Shown here piece after piece: positions 52,340 to 62,248 of a stretch of DNA of 64,000 bases; within the stretch, counting starts at the first letter, position 1, and each line of letters starts with the position of its first letter. Source of the DNA: Glaciimonas sp. GTDB taxonomy: Bacteria; Pseudomonadota; Gammaproteobacteria; Burkholderiales; Burkholderiaceae_D. The position numbers and the translations under genes are program-made. The DNA is taken from NCBI GenBank assembly GCA_012927625.1, contig JABBOV010000006.1:62001-126000 (forward strand), in the 5' to 3' direction. The notes under the pieces were generated by a model. The model saw only the letters and a program-made list of their open reading frames with translations, did no database searches and had not been told where the DNA came from.

Positions 52340-54424
52340 ATGAATCAGACACTGTTAGTCGAACTGCTTACCGAAGAACTGCCGCCGAAAGCGCTAGCCA
52401 AACTGGGCGATGCGTTTGCCGCAGGAATTCTCAACGGCTTGCGCGCGCGCGATTTCCTCGGCGCTGACGCGGTTGCAAGCACCTATGCCTCGCCGCGTCG
52501 GCTGGCGGTCACAATCACCCAGGTGCGCGCCACTTCACCCGACAAATCGATCCGCGAAAAAGTGCTGCCGGTAGGAGTCGCGCTCGATGCTGCCGGCCAG
52601 CCAACCGCACCGCTGGCAAAAAAACTGGCCGCGCTGGGTTTCCCCGACATCGGCATTGATGCGCTGGAGCGCGCATCCGACGGCAAGACGGAAAGTTTTT
52701 TCTACACCCATACCGCACCCGGCTCGGCGCTGCACAGCGGATTACAGGCCGCGCTGGGCGATGCAATCGCCAAGTTACCGATTCCTAAATTAATGAGTTA
52801 TCAGCGCCCGGACGGCAGCACGGTGCAGTTCGTGCGTCCGGTACACAAAATTGTCGCACTGCACGGCAACGCCATAGTGCCGGTCGCAGCCCTCGGCCTG
52901 GCCGCCGGAGCGCAGACGCTGGGCCATCGTTTCCTGACAGCGGGTGAAATCAGCATCTTGAGCGCCGACAGTTACGCCGCTACGCTGGAAGCGCAAGGCA
53001 AGGTCATTGCCGACCCTGCTGCACGCAAGGAAAAAATCCGCGCCGCGCTACTTGACAAGGCAGGCGACGACTGTGTGCTGATGCCGGAAGCCCTGCTCGA
53101 TGAAGTCACCGCGCTAGTCGAATGGCCGGTAGTCTACGAATGCCATTTTGAACCGCAATTTTTGAGTGTGCCGCAGGAATGCCTGATCCTGACCATGCAG
53201 ACCAACCAAAAATATTTTGCCCTGACCGATAGCCACGGCAAACTGCGCTCGCGCTTTTTGATCGTCTCCAATATCGAAACCAGCGACCCGCAGCACATCA
53301 TCGGCGGCAACGAGCGGGTAGTGCGGCCGCGTTTGGCGGATGCCAAGTTCTTCTTTGAGCAAGACCAGAAAAAAACCTTGGCCGAGCGTCTGCCCAGCCT
53401 TGCCAACGTGGTGTATCACAACAAACTCGGCACCCAGGCCGAACGCACCGAACGCGTCAAAACGCTGGCCGGCCAGATTGCGCAAGCACTCGGCGCCGAC
53501 GTCGCGCTGGCAGAACGCGGCGCGCTACTGGCAAAAACCGATCTGCTGACCGACATGGTGGGCGAGTTCCCGGAACTGCAAGGCATCATGGGCACTTACT
53601 ATGCCCGTCACGATGGCGAGCACGAAGAAGTCGCGCTGGCCGCTAGCGAGCATTATCAGCCGCGCTTTGCCGGCGACGCTCTGCCTGCGACTCAAACCGG
53701 CACCGCGGTGGCGCTAGCCGACAAGCTCGAAACCTTGGTTGGCATCTGGGGCATCGGCCTGCACCCAACGGGCGACAAGGACCCATTTGCACTGCGCCGT
53801 CACGCGCTAGGCGTGTTGCGCATGCTGCTGGAAAAACGCTTGCCGCTATCCATCCATACGCTGTTGTCAAATAGCGCCGAGCTGTTCGCCGACAATCCCC
53901 ATTTCAAGCTGGCGAGCGCGGATATTGCCGTCTTCCTGCTGGACCGTTTGCGCGGTTTGCTGCGCGAGCGGGGCTTTACCCCGAGCGAAATCGAAGCGGT
54001 GGCAGCGCAAAACCCCGACATACTGGACAACATCATAGAGCGCCTGGAAGCGGTGCATGCCTTCGCAGCACTGCCGCAAGCGGCGTCGCTGGCAGCTGCC
54101 AACAAGCGCATCACTAACATCCTGAAAAAAATCGACATCACGCCCGGCCAAGTGCGGCACGACTTGCTGTGCGAAGCTGCGGAGCAAGCGTTGTACGCCG
54201 CCATGACCGCGTTGCAGCCGCAAGTGGAGCGCGCATTCGCAGCAGGCGATTTCACTCTTACCCTGACATTGTTAGCCGCATTGCGCGACGACGTCGACGC
54301 TTTTTTCAACACAGTGATGGTGATGGCCGACGACTTGCAACTACGCAATAACCGGATCGCGCTGCTGGCCGCATTGCACACGATGATGAACCGGGTGGCC
54401 GACATTTCCAAACTGGCGAGTTAA
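52340..54424 (+). CDS. glyS: Glycyl-tRNA synthetase, beta subunit
   Basis: tRNA-binding partner of GlyQ, 694 aa. It starts [19 protein letters not shown]. The HD-like domain and the DALR-type anticodon-binding C-terminus ([10 protein letters not shown]) are present. [18 protein letters not shown]-like sequence (here [17 protein letters not shown]), [20 protein letters not shown] and [17 protein letters not shown] are strong family matches. It is followed by gmhB after 28 bp. Confidence 0.97.
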   Translation: MNQTLLVELLTEELPPKALAKLGDAFAAGILNGLRARDFLGADAVASTYASPRRLAVTITQVRATSPDKSIREKVLPVGVALDAAGQPTAPLAKKLAALGFPDIGIDALERASDGKTESFFYTHTAPGSALHSGLQAALGDAIAKLPIPKLMSYQRPDGSTVQFVRPVHKIVALHGNAIVPVAALGLAAGAQTLGHRFLTAGEISILSADSYAATLEAQGKVIADPAARKEKIRAALLDKAGDDCVLMPEALLDEVTALVEWPVVYECHFEPQFLSVPQECLILTMQTNQKYFALTDSHGKLRSRFLIVSNIETSDPQHIIGGNERVVRPRLADAKFFFEQDQKKTLAERLPSLANVVYHNKLGTQAERTERVKTLAGQIAQALGADVALAERGALLAKTDLLTDMVGEFPELQGIMGTYYARHDGEHEEVALAASEHYQPRFAGDALPATQTGTAVALADKLETLVGIWGIGLHPTGDKDPFALRRHALGVLRMLLEKRLPLSIHTLLSNSAELFADNPHFKLASADIAVFLLDRLRGLLRERGFTPSEIEAVAAQNPDILDNIIERLEAVHAFAALPQAASLAAANKRITNILKKIDITPGQVRHDLLCEAAEQALYAAMTALQPQVERAFAAGDFTLTLTLLAALRDDVDAFFNTVMVMADDLQLRNNRIALLAALHTMMNRVADISKLAS

Positions 54425-54452
54425 CCTAGTAACTTAAGCGAAGGATTCAGTT

Positions 54453-55034
54453 ATGAAACTGATCATTCTGGACCGTGACGGCGTCATCAATTTCGACTCC
54501 GCCAGCTTCATCAAAACAGCCGACGAATGGCAGCCAATACCGGGCTCTCTGGAAGCGATCGCGCGTCTGAACCAGGCCGGCTACCAAGTGGTGATTTGCA
54601 CTAACCAATCCGGCATTGCACGCGGCCTGCTGAACATGAATGCACTGAATGCGATTCACCAGAAAATGCACATGGCAGCGCACGAAGTCGGGGCCGAAAT
54701 CGATGCGATTTTCTTTTGCCCTCATGCGGCGAGCGACAATTGCGATTGCCGCAAGCCAAAGTCCGGCATGTTTTTGGAAATCGCCAAACGCTACGAAATC
54801 AGCCTGAAAGGCATTCCCAACATCGGTGATTCGCTGCGCGACTTGCAAGCCGGCTTCAATTCCGGTTGCATCTCGTATCTGGTACTAACGGGCAAAGGCA
54901 CGCAAACCCAGACCGAAGACGGCCTGCCACCGGACACCCTGATTTACCCGGATCTGGCCGCCGCAGTCGATGGCTTGCTGGATGCCACGGAAACTACCGA
55001 TGAAGTCGCCGCAGCAATTCTGCCATCGGCCTGA
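54453..55034 (+). CDS. gmhB: D-glycero-beta-D-manno-heptose-1,7-bisphosphate 7-phosphatase
   Basis: HAD phosphatase of LPS heptose synthesis, 193 aa, cytoplasmic. The nucleophile motif is IILDRDGVINFDS (Asp7/Asp9). The zinc-binding loop has FFCPHAASDNCDCRKPKSGM with Cys/His ligands, which distinguishes GmhB from histidinol phosphatase. NIGDSLRDLQAG is motif IV. It stands between glyS and plsC, the usual Burkholderiales order. Confidence 0.93.
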   Translation: MKLIILDRDGVINFDSASFIKTADEWQPIPGSLEAIARLNQAGYQVVICTNQSGIARGLLNMNALNAIHQKMHMAAHEVGAEIDAIFFCPHAASDNCDCRKPKSGMFLEIAKRYEISLKGIPNIGDSLRDLQAGFNSGCISYLVLTGKGTQTQTEDGLPPDTLIYPDLAAAVDGLLDATETTDEVAAAILPSA

Positions 55035-55056
55035 ACCATTTTCTTCTGGAGACACG

Positions 55057-55800
55057 ATGTTACGCAGCACCACCTTATTTTTGCGTTCACTGTTTTTCAT
55101 AATCGTCATTCTGCTGGTAACGCCGGTCTGGGCCTGCATCTGCCTGCTGGCCGCGCCGCTGCCGTATAACCGGCGTTATTACGTCACTTCGCGCTGGAAT
55201 GTGTTCGCCATTTGGCTGGCAAAAGTAGTGTGCGGCATCCATTACCGATTCAAGGGTTGGGAAAACCTGCCGGATGCGCCGGTGATCTTGATGCCAAAGC
55301 ATCAATCGGCCTGGGAAACGATTTTTCTGCTGTGCATGATGCCGCGCCCGCTGGTATTCGTGTTCAAGAAGGAACTCCTGTACGTACCGTTTTTCGGCTG
55401 GGCGCTGGGCTTGCTGAGGATGATCCCGATCGATCGCAGTAGCGGTAAAAACGCCTTCAGGCAGGTCGTCACACAGGGCAAAAAGCGTCTGGCCGATGGC
55501 CAGTGGATCATCATGTTTCCCGAAGGCACGCGCATCGCAGTCGGCAGTAAAGGGCAATACAAAAGCGGAGGCTCCCGACTAGCGATTCAAACCAAGGCGC
55601 TGGTAGTGCCGATTGCACTTAATTCTGGAGAATGCTGGCCAAAAAACACATTCATCAAGCAACCCGGCACCATCACTGTCTCAATCGGACCGTCGATTTC
55701 TCCTGAGGGCCATACCCCGGATAGCCTGCTGCAGTTAGTAGAAAACTGGATCGAATCCGAAATGCGGGTTATCTCGCCAGCGGCATACGCGGCTAAATAA
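55057..55800 (+). CDS. plsC: 1-acyl-sn-glycerol-3-phosphate acyltransferase
   Basis: Makes phosphatidic acid at the inner membrane; 247 aa from ATG 55057 (MLRSTTLFLRSLFF), with CTGGAGACACG before it. An N-terminal membrane helix (IIVILLVTPVWACICLL) is followed by the acyltransferase box MPKHQSAWETIF (His82; HX4E instead of the commoner HX4D) and FPEGTRIA. The last helix is amphipathic. It lies 22 bp after gmhB. The HX4E variant is frequent in betaproteobacterial homologues as I recall. Confidence 0.93.
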   Translation: MLRSTTLFLRSLFFIIVILLVTPVWACICLLAAPLPYNRRYYVTSRWNVFAIWLAKVVCGIHYRFKGWENLPDAPVILMPKHQSAWETIFLLCMMPRPLVFVFKKELLYVPFFGWALGLLRMIPIDRSSGKNAFRQVVTQGKKRLADGQWIIMFPEGTRIAVGSKGQYKSGGSRLAIQTKALVVPIALNSGECWPKNTFIKQPGTITVSIGPSISPEGHTPDSLLQLVENWIESEMRVISPAAYAAK

Positions 55801-55850
55801 TTCCACCGGATAGCTGCGCTTTACCACTCCATAACCAGACCTTGCAAAAA

Positions 55851-56594
55851 ATGAGCCAGGCACCCGTGCGGCGCAGCATTGCCATCGACGGCCAATTACT
55901 GGAATATGGATTGCGCCGTTCCCAGCGCCGTTCGATCGGATTCCTGATCGACGATCAGGGACTGCGCGTGAGTGCGCCTAACTGGCTGGCCGTAGCGGCG
56001 GTTGAAGACGCGATCCGCGACAAGCAAGACTGGATCAACCGCAAACTGCAGCAACGCCGCGAGCGCGCATTGCAACCGCAGCGACGGCAAGATCCGCTGC
56101 CGTGGAGCGACGGTAGCTTGCTGCCTTATCTCGGTACAGACCTGATGCTGCGGATGTGGAATACCAAAACCGTGCGCTTCGACTTCGATCCAATTGCCGG
56201 CGAGTTGCACTTGCATCTGCCGGCAGATACCAGCCAACAACAATTGCAAATTTACCTACAACGATGGCTGCAAACCCAGGCCAGACGGTTGTTCGGCCAG
56301 CGCTTGCCGCACTACGCAGAAAAGCTCGGCGCAAGCTACCATTCGTTCGCATTAAGCTCGGCCAAAACCCAATGGGGTTCCTGCACCTCGCAAGGCAAAA
56401 TCCGCATCAACTGGCGCTTGATCCATTTCCCTCTGGCGCTGATCGACTATGTGATTGCGCACGAATTGGCGCACCTGCGTGAAATGAACCACAGCCCACG
56501 CTTCTGGGCCACGGTAGCGTCGATCTATCCCGAATATGCTGTAGCCCGGGGCCTGTTGCGTGAGCAGGCGCGCATTATGCCGCCGCAGTTGTAG
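55851..56594 (+). CDS. YgjP/DUF45-type zinc metallopeptidase
   Basis: A 247-aa M48-like, cytoplasmic metal-dependent protein. Zinc motif HELAH is at residues 204-208, with a third ligand expected in NHSPRFW (His). The upstream SSAKTQWGSCTSQGKIRINWRL (residues about 170-191) is the family signature. ATG 55851 (MSQAPVRRS) is chosen over TTG 55842. Function unknown; homologues are sometimes called SprT-like or M48 family. Last gene of the glyQS-gmhB-plsC run. Confidence 0.92.
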   Translation: MSQAPVRRSIAIDGQLLEYGLRRSQRRSIGFLIDDQGLRVSAPNWLAVAAVEDAIRDKQDWINRKLQQRRERALQPQRRQDPLPWSDGSLLPYLGTDLMLRMWNTKTVRFDFDPIAGELHLHLPADTSQQQLQIYLQRWLQTQARRLFGQRLPHYAEKLGASYHSFALSSAKTQWGSCTSQGKIRINWRLIHFPLALIDYVIAHELAHLREMNHSPRFWATVASIYPEYAVARGLLREQARIMPPQL

Positions 56595-56657
56595 TCGGAA
56601 AAGTAGCGGACTTCACTCGCCCGGCTTCTGAATGACTCCAATAAAATTGAAATATCC

Positions 56658-56725
56658 TGGAGTATAGTAAAAAACAAGTGCTTTTCCGCATTATTTAATT
56701 GGAATTAAAAAATATACATACCAAT
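56658..56725 (+). repeat. Intergenic repeat family, copy H
   Basis: TGGAGTATAGTAAAAAACAA starts at 56658, with CCGCATTATTTAATTGG at 56686; GGAG to CCGC is 27 nt. TTCC and GGAA can pair around the AT-rich centre. It lies between the convergent metallopeptidase and chpA genes. Confidence 0.6.
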
Positions 56726-56762
56726 GTATATTAAAAATCATAGATCTGGCGCAGAAAACGCA

Positions 56763-59700
56763 TCAGCCCACCGGTAGCGCTGGCGCAATGTGAGCCGCAA
56801 TTGCTTGCAACAACGCATCTTCCTGATACGGCTTGCCAAAATAGGCGTCGACTCCCAGTTCCATTGCGTAACTGCGATGCTTGTCGGCGGTGCGCGAGGT
56901 AATCATGATGATCGGAATGTGGCGGGTGCGCTCGTCGCCGCGCACGTTACGGGTCAAGTCGAAGCCATCCATGCGCGGCATTTCAATATCGACCAGCATC
57001 ACATCCGGCATGATGGTCTGCAATTGCTGCAATGCGTCCACGCCATCCTTGGCCAATACGACCTGATACCCTTCACGGGCCAGCAGACGCTGGGTCACTC
57101 GACGCACCGTCAAAGAATCATCCACCACCATCACGATGCGCTGCGTGCGCAGGCCTGAAACTGGCTGCGTTGCCTGGCCGCCGACCCGACTGGTCTGCGG
57201 GTCGGACAGTTCGATCAGATCGGCCACAGCCCCCAAGCCGATTGGCGCATCGGACAGCGTCAGGCGCTGGGCACGCTGACTGGCCCGGGCCGCACGCAAT
57301 GCCAACGCCACCGGATTAAGGATCAACACGATTTCGCCGCTGCCGAGCACGGTTGCGCCGACAATACCCACCATGCGCGTCAGTTGTGGGCCGATATTCT
57401 TGACCACCACTTCACGGTTGCCAAGCACCTTGTCGACATGGATTGCCACCCGGTCGTTACCACTGTGCAGGATTATCACTGGCGAATACTGCGAATATTT
57501 TTGTGCCAGCGGAATTGCCCCCTCCTCGGCCAGCATGGCCGACAGACTGCGCAGCTCCACCCGGTTGCCTTGCCAGACTATCCCGGCTTCGTTGTAGGCG
57601 CTAGCCAGCGCCTGGCTTTTCAATTGCTGCACTTGTTCGACCAAAGCAGAAGGCACCGCATAGACTATGCCGCCGGCTTCCAGCAAAACTACCTGGGTAA
57701 CAGCCAGCGTCTGCGGCAAATAAATCGTGAAATTGGCGCCCTGCCCAGCGACCGAACCGATCGTCACCCGTCCGCCTAACCCGGCTACTTCTTCGTGTAC
57801 CACGTCCAAACCAATGCCGCGCCCGGCCAACGCAGTAACTTCAGATGCAGTCGACAGGCCGGGCTGAAAAATCAGATCCATCGCATCGGCGTCGGAAATC
57901 GTGCCGTCCATGCTGAGTAGGCCGGCGTCTCTGGCTTTGTCGCGAATCTGCGCCAGATCGAGTCCGCGGCCATCGTCGGAAAACTGGATCACGACTTCAG
58001 TGCCTTCCTGGAGCACCTGCACCAGCAGTGCGCCGGTCTCATTCTTGCCCAGCGCGCGCCGTTGCTCGCGCGATTCAATCCCATGCACAATCGCATTGCG
58101 CAGCAAATGCTCGAACGGAGCCGCCATTTTATCCAGAACACTGCGGTCGATCTCGACTGCAGCACCGCGAATCTCAAGGTTAACCCGTTTGTCGACTTCC
58201 TTGGCGGCTTGCCGCGTGACTTGATACAAGCGCTCGGATACGCTGGCAAACGGCACCATGCGCACCAGCATCAGATCTTGCTGCAAGTCGCGGGTCAGGC
58301 GCGCCTGATGGCTCAGGTCGGTGCTGGCATCTTCTACCGTGCGCGTCAAACTTTGCTGCACGCTGGCGACGTCATCGACGCTCTCGGCCATCATGCGGGT
58401 CAGTTCCTGCAAGCGCGTAAAGCGATCGAATTCCAGCGGGTCGAATTCGCGGTCGCCCGATTGCGGCATCAGCGACATGATCTGCGACTCAGCTTGCATC
58501 TCGATTTCACGCAATTGACTACGCAATCGGCTGACGTTTTCAGTCAATTCCGACAACGAAACGCGCAGGGTGCTCACCTCAGTTTCCAGTCTGGAGCGCG
58601 AAATCGAAACTTCGCCAGCCTGGTTCACCAAGCGGTCGATGATATCGGCGCGCACCCGCACCAGCGGCGCGGCGGCAGTCTGAACAGTCAGCGCATCAGG
58701 TGCAGCCGGGATAAGCTCTGCCGCCGCAGCGATAGTCGGAGCCGGTCTCTGCAACTGCTCAAACAGATGCAAGCTGTGATCGTGACTGGTCAGTAGTTCG
58801 TCCATTGCCAGCGCAGACGGCACACCAAACTGCATCAGTTGGTCGATGCGGGTTTCAATCTCGTGCGCATGTTGTCCCAGCACCATTGCGCCAGCCATGC
58901 GCGCGCTACCCTTGATGGTATGCAGCGAGCGCAGCAATGCTTGCGGCAATCCGGCATCGGCAGGCGCTTGTTGCCAAGCGCGCAGCAGACGGCCGATTTC
59001 CGGCAGCACATCGCGTCCTTCTTCAATGAATACCGGCAACAGGTCGAGGTCAAGTGCATCCTGGATCAGCGCAGTGTGCGCGCTGGCAGCGTCCTGTTGC
59101 GCTCCAGTTTCCGTAAGCAAAACTTGTTCTTCCTGCACCGGCAACGCCGGCGGCGCGACTGGCTGCACAACCGCCTCTTCCGGGTAGCGATCCGCTGCAT
59201 CGTGCCGTTGTTTAAGCAAGCGATGCAGGCTTTCCAGCGCTTGTATTTGCGCTTGCGGAAGCGGCGGCATCTCGCCCAAGGCGAAGCTCTGCAGCATCGA
59301 CTTGCAATGGGCTACGCACTGATCGAGAGCATCGAACTCCTCGATCTCCAACAAGGCCGGTTGCCGCGCCAGATGCTGCAACAGTTTCTCCAGCGCCCGC
59401 GCCAGATCGTGCAGTCCGCGGAAGCCGACTGTGGCCGAGCTACCGCTCAGCGAGTGCGCGGCATTGATCGCTTCCGAACTGACCGCACGCTGGGTTTCGT
59501 GCCGCCATTCGGAAAAATCGTTCGACAGCATACGCATGATTTCATCCGTTTCAGCCAGATAAATAGCGTGCAGTGGGACACTGATCTCGACCTCGCCAAT
59601 TTTCTTGACAGTATCGTCCGGCCGCGCATGCATCGCAGCGATTGCCGGGAACTCGATTACGCTGGCAACCGGCTCCAGTTCCGGCACTGATGGCTCCGGC

Positions 59701-62198
59701 GGCGGTTGCACCCGACTGATTGTTTCTGCGTCATCGCTGCATTCTGCAACCGGCTGCTGCGCTTCGCGTAGCTGGCCGGCATCCTGCTCCGGGGTCAGCT
59801 TAGGTTCAAGATCAAGATCAAGGTCAAAGTCGAAATCCATGACCGCCGGCGCTTCGAAATCAGCGGTCTTAGGCAGGGCAGGCAATATTGCTGCGACTGT
59901 CGGCGCATCCGACACATCGGCGCTTGCAACGGCTGACCGGATGGCGGTAGGCAATTCCAGCGACTGGCCGGTTTTCACGCGTTCGGCCGCCTGTATCAAG
60001 TCATCTCCAGTGCGCCCGGATTGCCCGTGCAACTGAATTTCCGCCACCCACGCCTGCAACTCCGGCACTGCCATGTCCAGCAAAGCGTAAAGGTCGGCAC
60101 TCGCGCTGCGCGCTTCGGACAACCAGAGATTCATTACCTGCTCGATACTCCAGGCGGCGTTGCCGAACACGTTTAAGCCGACCATGCGGCCACTACCCTT
60201 GAGCGTGTGGAAAGAGCGGCGCATGGTAGCCAAATGCTCTTGGTTATGCCTGTCCTGGCGCGACTGCGGCAAGGTCTGGCTCACAAAAGCCAGTACTTCT
60301 TGCGCTTCAGAGATAAAAATCTCCAGCAATTCAGCGTCAATCTCGCCGTCAGTTGCCACCGCAGCCACGGCAGCCGTTACAGCACTAGCGGCAGCCCCGT
60401 TTGCAACGTTTGCCACAGTCTGCGGCGTAACGATCGCCGCTGGGCCAGTTTTCTGAAACAGGTTTGCATGGAAAATGCCATCCTGCGCATTGAAGGTGAA
60501 ACGGCTACGCGCGGCGCGCGGATCTGCCGCCAGCATTTCCAGGAAAAATCCCAGCGCACCGACGTTTTGCGCCACATCCTGATACGCCTGCCGGTCGATC
60601 GGCGCGTCCGGCAGGCTATCGGTAAAACCACGCACCACTGCCTGGGTGTGCTCGACGGCGCACATCGCATCGTTCTGATCCAGGATTGCCAGCGCACCGG
60701 CAATCTGGTGCAGCGCCGGCTCCAGCTTACGTAGCAATTCTTTTTGGGCCGGATTGAAAAAGTATTCCTCCAGCGATTTTTCAACCTGACGCAAATTGGC
60801 TTGCATTTCGGCCGCCAGCACGCACAGAGTCTGTCTTTGCTGGGCTTGCTCGGATAATTCGTCGAGCCATTGCGCACAGGCTTCAGGCACCTCACCGGCG
60901 ACAATTGAAATCAAGCGACCGGACAAGGCATCGGCACGCCCGGAAAAATCGAGCCCCAGATGGCTGATGTTGTCCAGTGCATATTCGACAAATAGCAAGC
61001 CAGTCGCCATTTCCAGGCAGATACTGTGCTCCGGGCTGGACTGCGCAGCATGGCGAGCGATGCCGTTCAGTTCACGTAATAATTTGGCAAGCGAGGGCGA
61101 ATCCAGTTTTTCACCGGCCACAGCCAGGGTTTCCATTGTTTGCACAAAAGATTCGGCAAAACTGGCATCGCCAGCGGCGATCCGGCTCCACATGTTTTTG
61201 GCCTGTGCCAATCCTTCCTTGGCGCTGCGCAGTGCCTGGAGATCGATTTGGCCGTAATGCCGGACTTCGTAATCGGCTGGAATCAGCGCTTCGATGCGAT
61301 ACGCAGCGCGTATCAGCAGGATTGCAGCAGAAGGTTGCTCGATCTGCGCGATGAAGAACAGGGCATCACGCATCAAGCTCTCGGAAATACTCGGGGAACC
61401 CTGTGCCAGGTGCCGGATCTGCAGGTTGAGTAAAGCGAACAGCTGCTTGACGAGGTGCCCGATAGGGATCTGAGCGCAACATACCGCTTCAGCAAAGCCA
61501 TGCATCACCCACCAGAACCTGTGCGCCTGCGGCTCGGTTTGCGCCTGCTCTATTTCTGCAATGACTGCGCGCATGGCGGCGGCACCACCGGATTCAGTTG
61601 TCGCTACGCCATTTTTCAGGAATGGCAACAAAGCCATCTCGAAACGCCGCCGCAGACCGGCATACGCGGCAGAAGATATCGGTTGCGGCATTTGATCCGA
61701 TTCGATGCCAGGCAACGCGAGCGGATCGACTAACTGCGGAAAAAACAAGTCGGCGGGATGGATGCGCGCTGCGCCGAGCAGCTCCAGAGTAGCTTTGTGG
61801 TAGGGGTACAAGCGCACCGCTTGCTGTGGCGCGCCAGACAACACATGCTCCAGATATTCCAGCAAGGCTTGGTAAGCGTCGCCGACGACATCAGCATGGC
61901 TTTGCGCCAACGTAATTTGGGCCGCCGCCAGACGCTCCAGCAATAGTTCAAGGGCCTCAGTCACGATCGTCACGCCATCGAGATCCACCATTTGCAACGC
62001 ACCGTGAGCCTGATGCAAATGGGTCTTCGCATGGTGCAGCGAGGTGGATCTGGACTCGGCGTCCTGCGCCACGGCATCTTGCAGCGCCACTTTGGATCGC
62101 CCCAGCGCATCGCGGATTTCACCTATTACCCAAGACAAAGGGCCGGTATCGGTCCCATCCGGCTGATCGTCCGGGTGCGCGGAAAAAGGGATGCTCAT
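56763..62198 (-). CDS. chpA: Hybrid chemosensory histidine kinase, ChpA/PilL type
   Basis: A very large CheA-like kinase (1811 aa) for twitching motility control. Several Hpt domains: a degenerate one at the N-terminus, and active-looking His in SFHTLKGSGRMVG (about residue 666), AHSLSGSSATVGF (about 918) and LHTIKGSARMAG (about 1094). Then come a dimerisation region, the HATPase (FEHLLRNAIVHGIESR, about 1367; GRGIGLDVV), a CheW-like domain (about 1500-1660) and a C-terminal receiver (VVDDSLTVRR; phospho-acceptor in MLVDIEMPRMDG, about 1738). The acidic linker at about 770-870 is Asp/Glu/Pro-rich. The pilJ-like receptor gene lies immediately upstream. Confidence 0.93.
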   Translation of the reverse strand: MSIPFSAHPDDQPDGTDTGPLSWVIGEIRDALGRSKVALQDAVAQDAESRSTSLHHAKTHLHQAHGALQMVDLDGVTIVTEALELLLERLAAAQITLAQSHADVVGDAYQALLEYLEHVLSGAPQQAVRLYPYHKATLELLGAARIHPADLFFPQLVDPLALPGIESDQMPQPISSAAYAGLRRRFEMALLPFLKNGVATTESGGAAAMRAVIAEIEQAQTEPQAHRFWWVMHGFAEAVCCAQIPIGHLVKQLFALLNLQIRHLAQGSPSISESLMRDALFFIAQIEQPSAAILLIRAAYRIEALIPADYEVRHYGQIDLQALRSAKEGLAQAKNMWSRIAAGDASFAESFVQTMETLAVAGEKLDSPSLAKLLRELNGIARHAAQSSPEHSICLEMATGLLFVEYALDNISHLGLDFSGRADALSGRLISIVAGEVPEACAQWLDELSEQAQQRQTLCVLAAEMQANLRQVEKSLEEYFFNPAQKELLRKLEPALHQIAGALAILDQNDAMCAVEHTQAVVRGFTDSLPDAPIDRQAYQDVAQNVGALGFFLEMLAADPRAARSRFTFNAQDGIFHANLFQKTGPAAIVTPQTVANVANGAAASAVTAAVAAVATDGEIDAELLEIFISEAQEVLAFVSQTLPQSRQDRHNQEHLATMRRSFHTLKGSGRMVGLNVFGNAAWSIEQVMNLWLSEARSASADLYALLDMAVPELQAWVAEIQLHGQSGRTGDDLIQAAERVKTGQSLELPTAIRSAVASADVSDAPTVAAILPALPKTADFEAPAVMDFDFDLDLDLEPKLTPEQDAGQLREAQQPVAECSDDAETISRVQPPPEPSVPELEPVASVIEFPAIAAMHARPDDTVKKIGEVEISVPLHAIYLAETDEIMRMLSNDFSEWRHETQRAVSSEAINAAHSLSGSSATVGFRGLHDLARALEKLLQHLARQPALLEIEEFDALDQCVAHCKSMLQSFALGEMPPLPQAQIQALESLHRLLKQRHDAADRYPEEAVVQPVAPPALPVQEEQVLLTETGAQQDAASAHTALIQDALDLDLLPVFIEEGRDVLPEIGRLLRAWQQAPADAGLPQALLRSLHTIKGSARMAGAMVLGQHAHEIETRIDQLMQFGVPSALAMDELLTSHDHSLHLFEQLQRPAPTIAAAAELIPAAPDALTVQTAAAPLVRVRADIIDRLVNQAGEVSISRSRLETEVSTLRVSLSELTENVSRLRSQLREIEMQAESQIMSLMPQSGDREFDPLEFDRFTRLQELTRMMAESVDDVASVQQSLTRTVEDASTDLSHQARLTRDLQQDLMLVRMVPFASVSERLYQVTRQAAKEVDKRVNLEIRGAAVEIDRSVLDKMAAPFEHLLRNAIVHGIESREQRRALGKNETGALLVQVLQEGTEVVIQFSDDGRGLDLAQIRDKARDAGLLSMDGTISDADAMDLIFQPGLSTASEVTALAGRGIGLDVVHEEVAGLGGRVTIGSVAGQGANFTIYLPQTLAVTQVVLLEAGGIVYAVPSALVEQVQQLKSQALASAYNEAGIVWQGNRVELRSLSAMLAEEGAIPLAQKYSQYSPVIILHSGNDRVAIHVDKVLGNREVVVKNIGPQLTRMVGIVGATVLGSGEIVLILNPVALALRAARASQRAQRLTLSDAPIGLGAVADLIELSDPQTSRVGGQATQPVSGLRTQRIVMVVDDSLTVRRVTQRLLAREGYQVVLAKDGVDALQQLQTIMPDVMLVDIEMPRMDGFDLTRNVRGDERTRHIPIIMITSRTADKHRSYAMELGVDAYFGKPYQEDALLQAIAAHIAPALPVG

Positions 62199-62215
62199 GC
62201 TTGTCTCGCCAGTAT

Positions 62216-62238
62216 GAAGCCGGGCATTGCCCGGCTCA
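62216..62238 (-). terminator. Small hairpin between pilJ and chpA
   Basis: GCCGGGC-ATT-GCCCGGC (7-bp stem) in the 50-bp spacer. No T run. It may tune relative expression of the two genes. Confidence 0.4.
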
Positions 62239-62248
62239 AAGAAAAGGA

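Noticed and set aside
58062-59690. Long plus-strand frames (244 and 283 codons) opposite chpA
   Set aside because: Antisense of the ChpA Hpt and kinase domains, where the minus-strand frame has unmistakable motifs.
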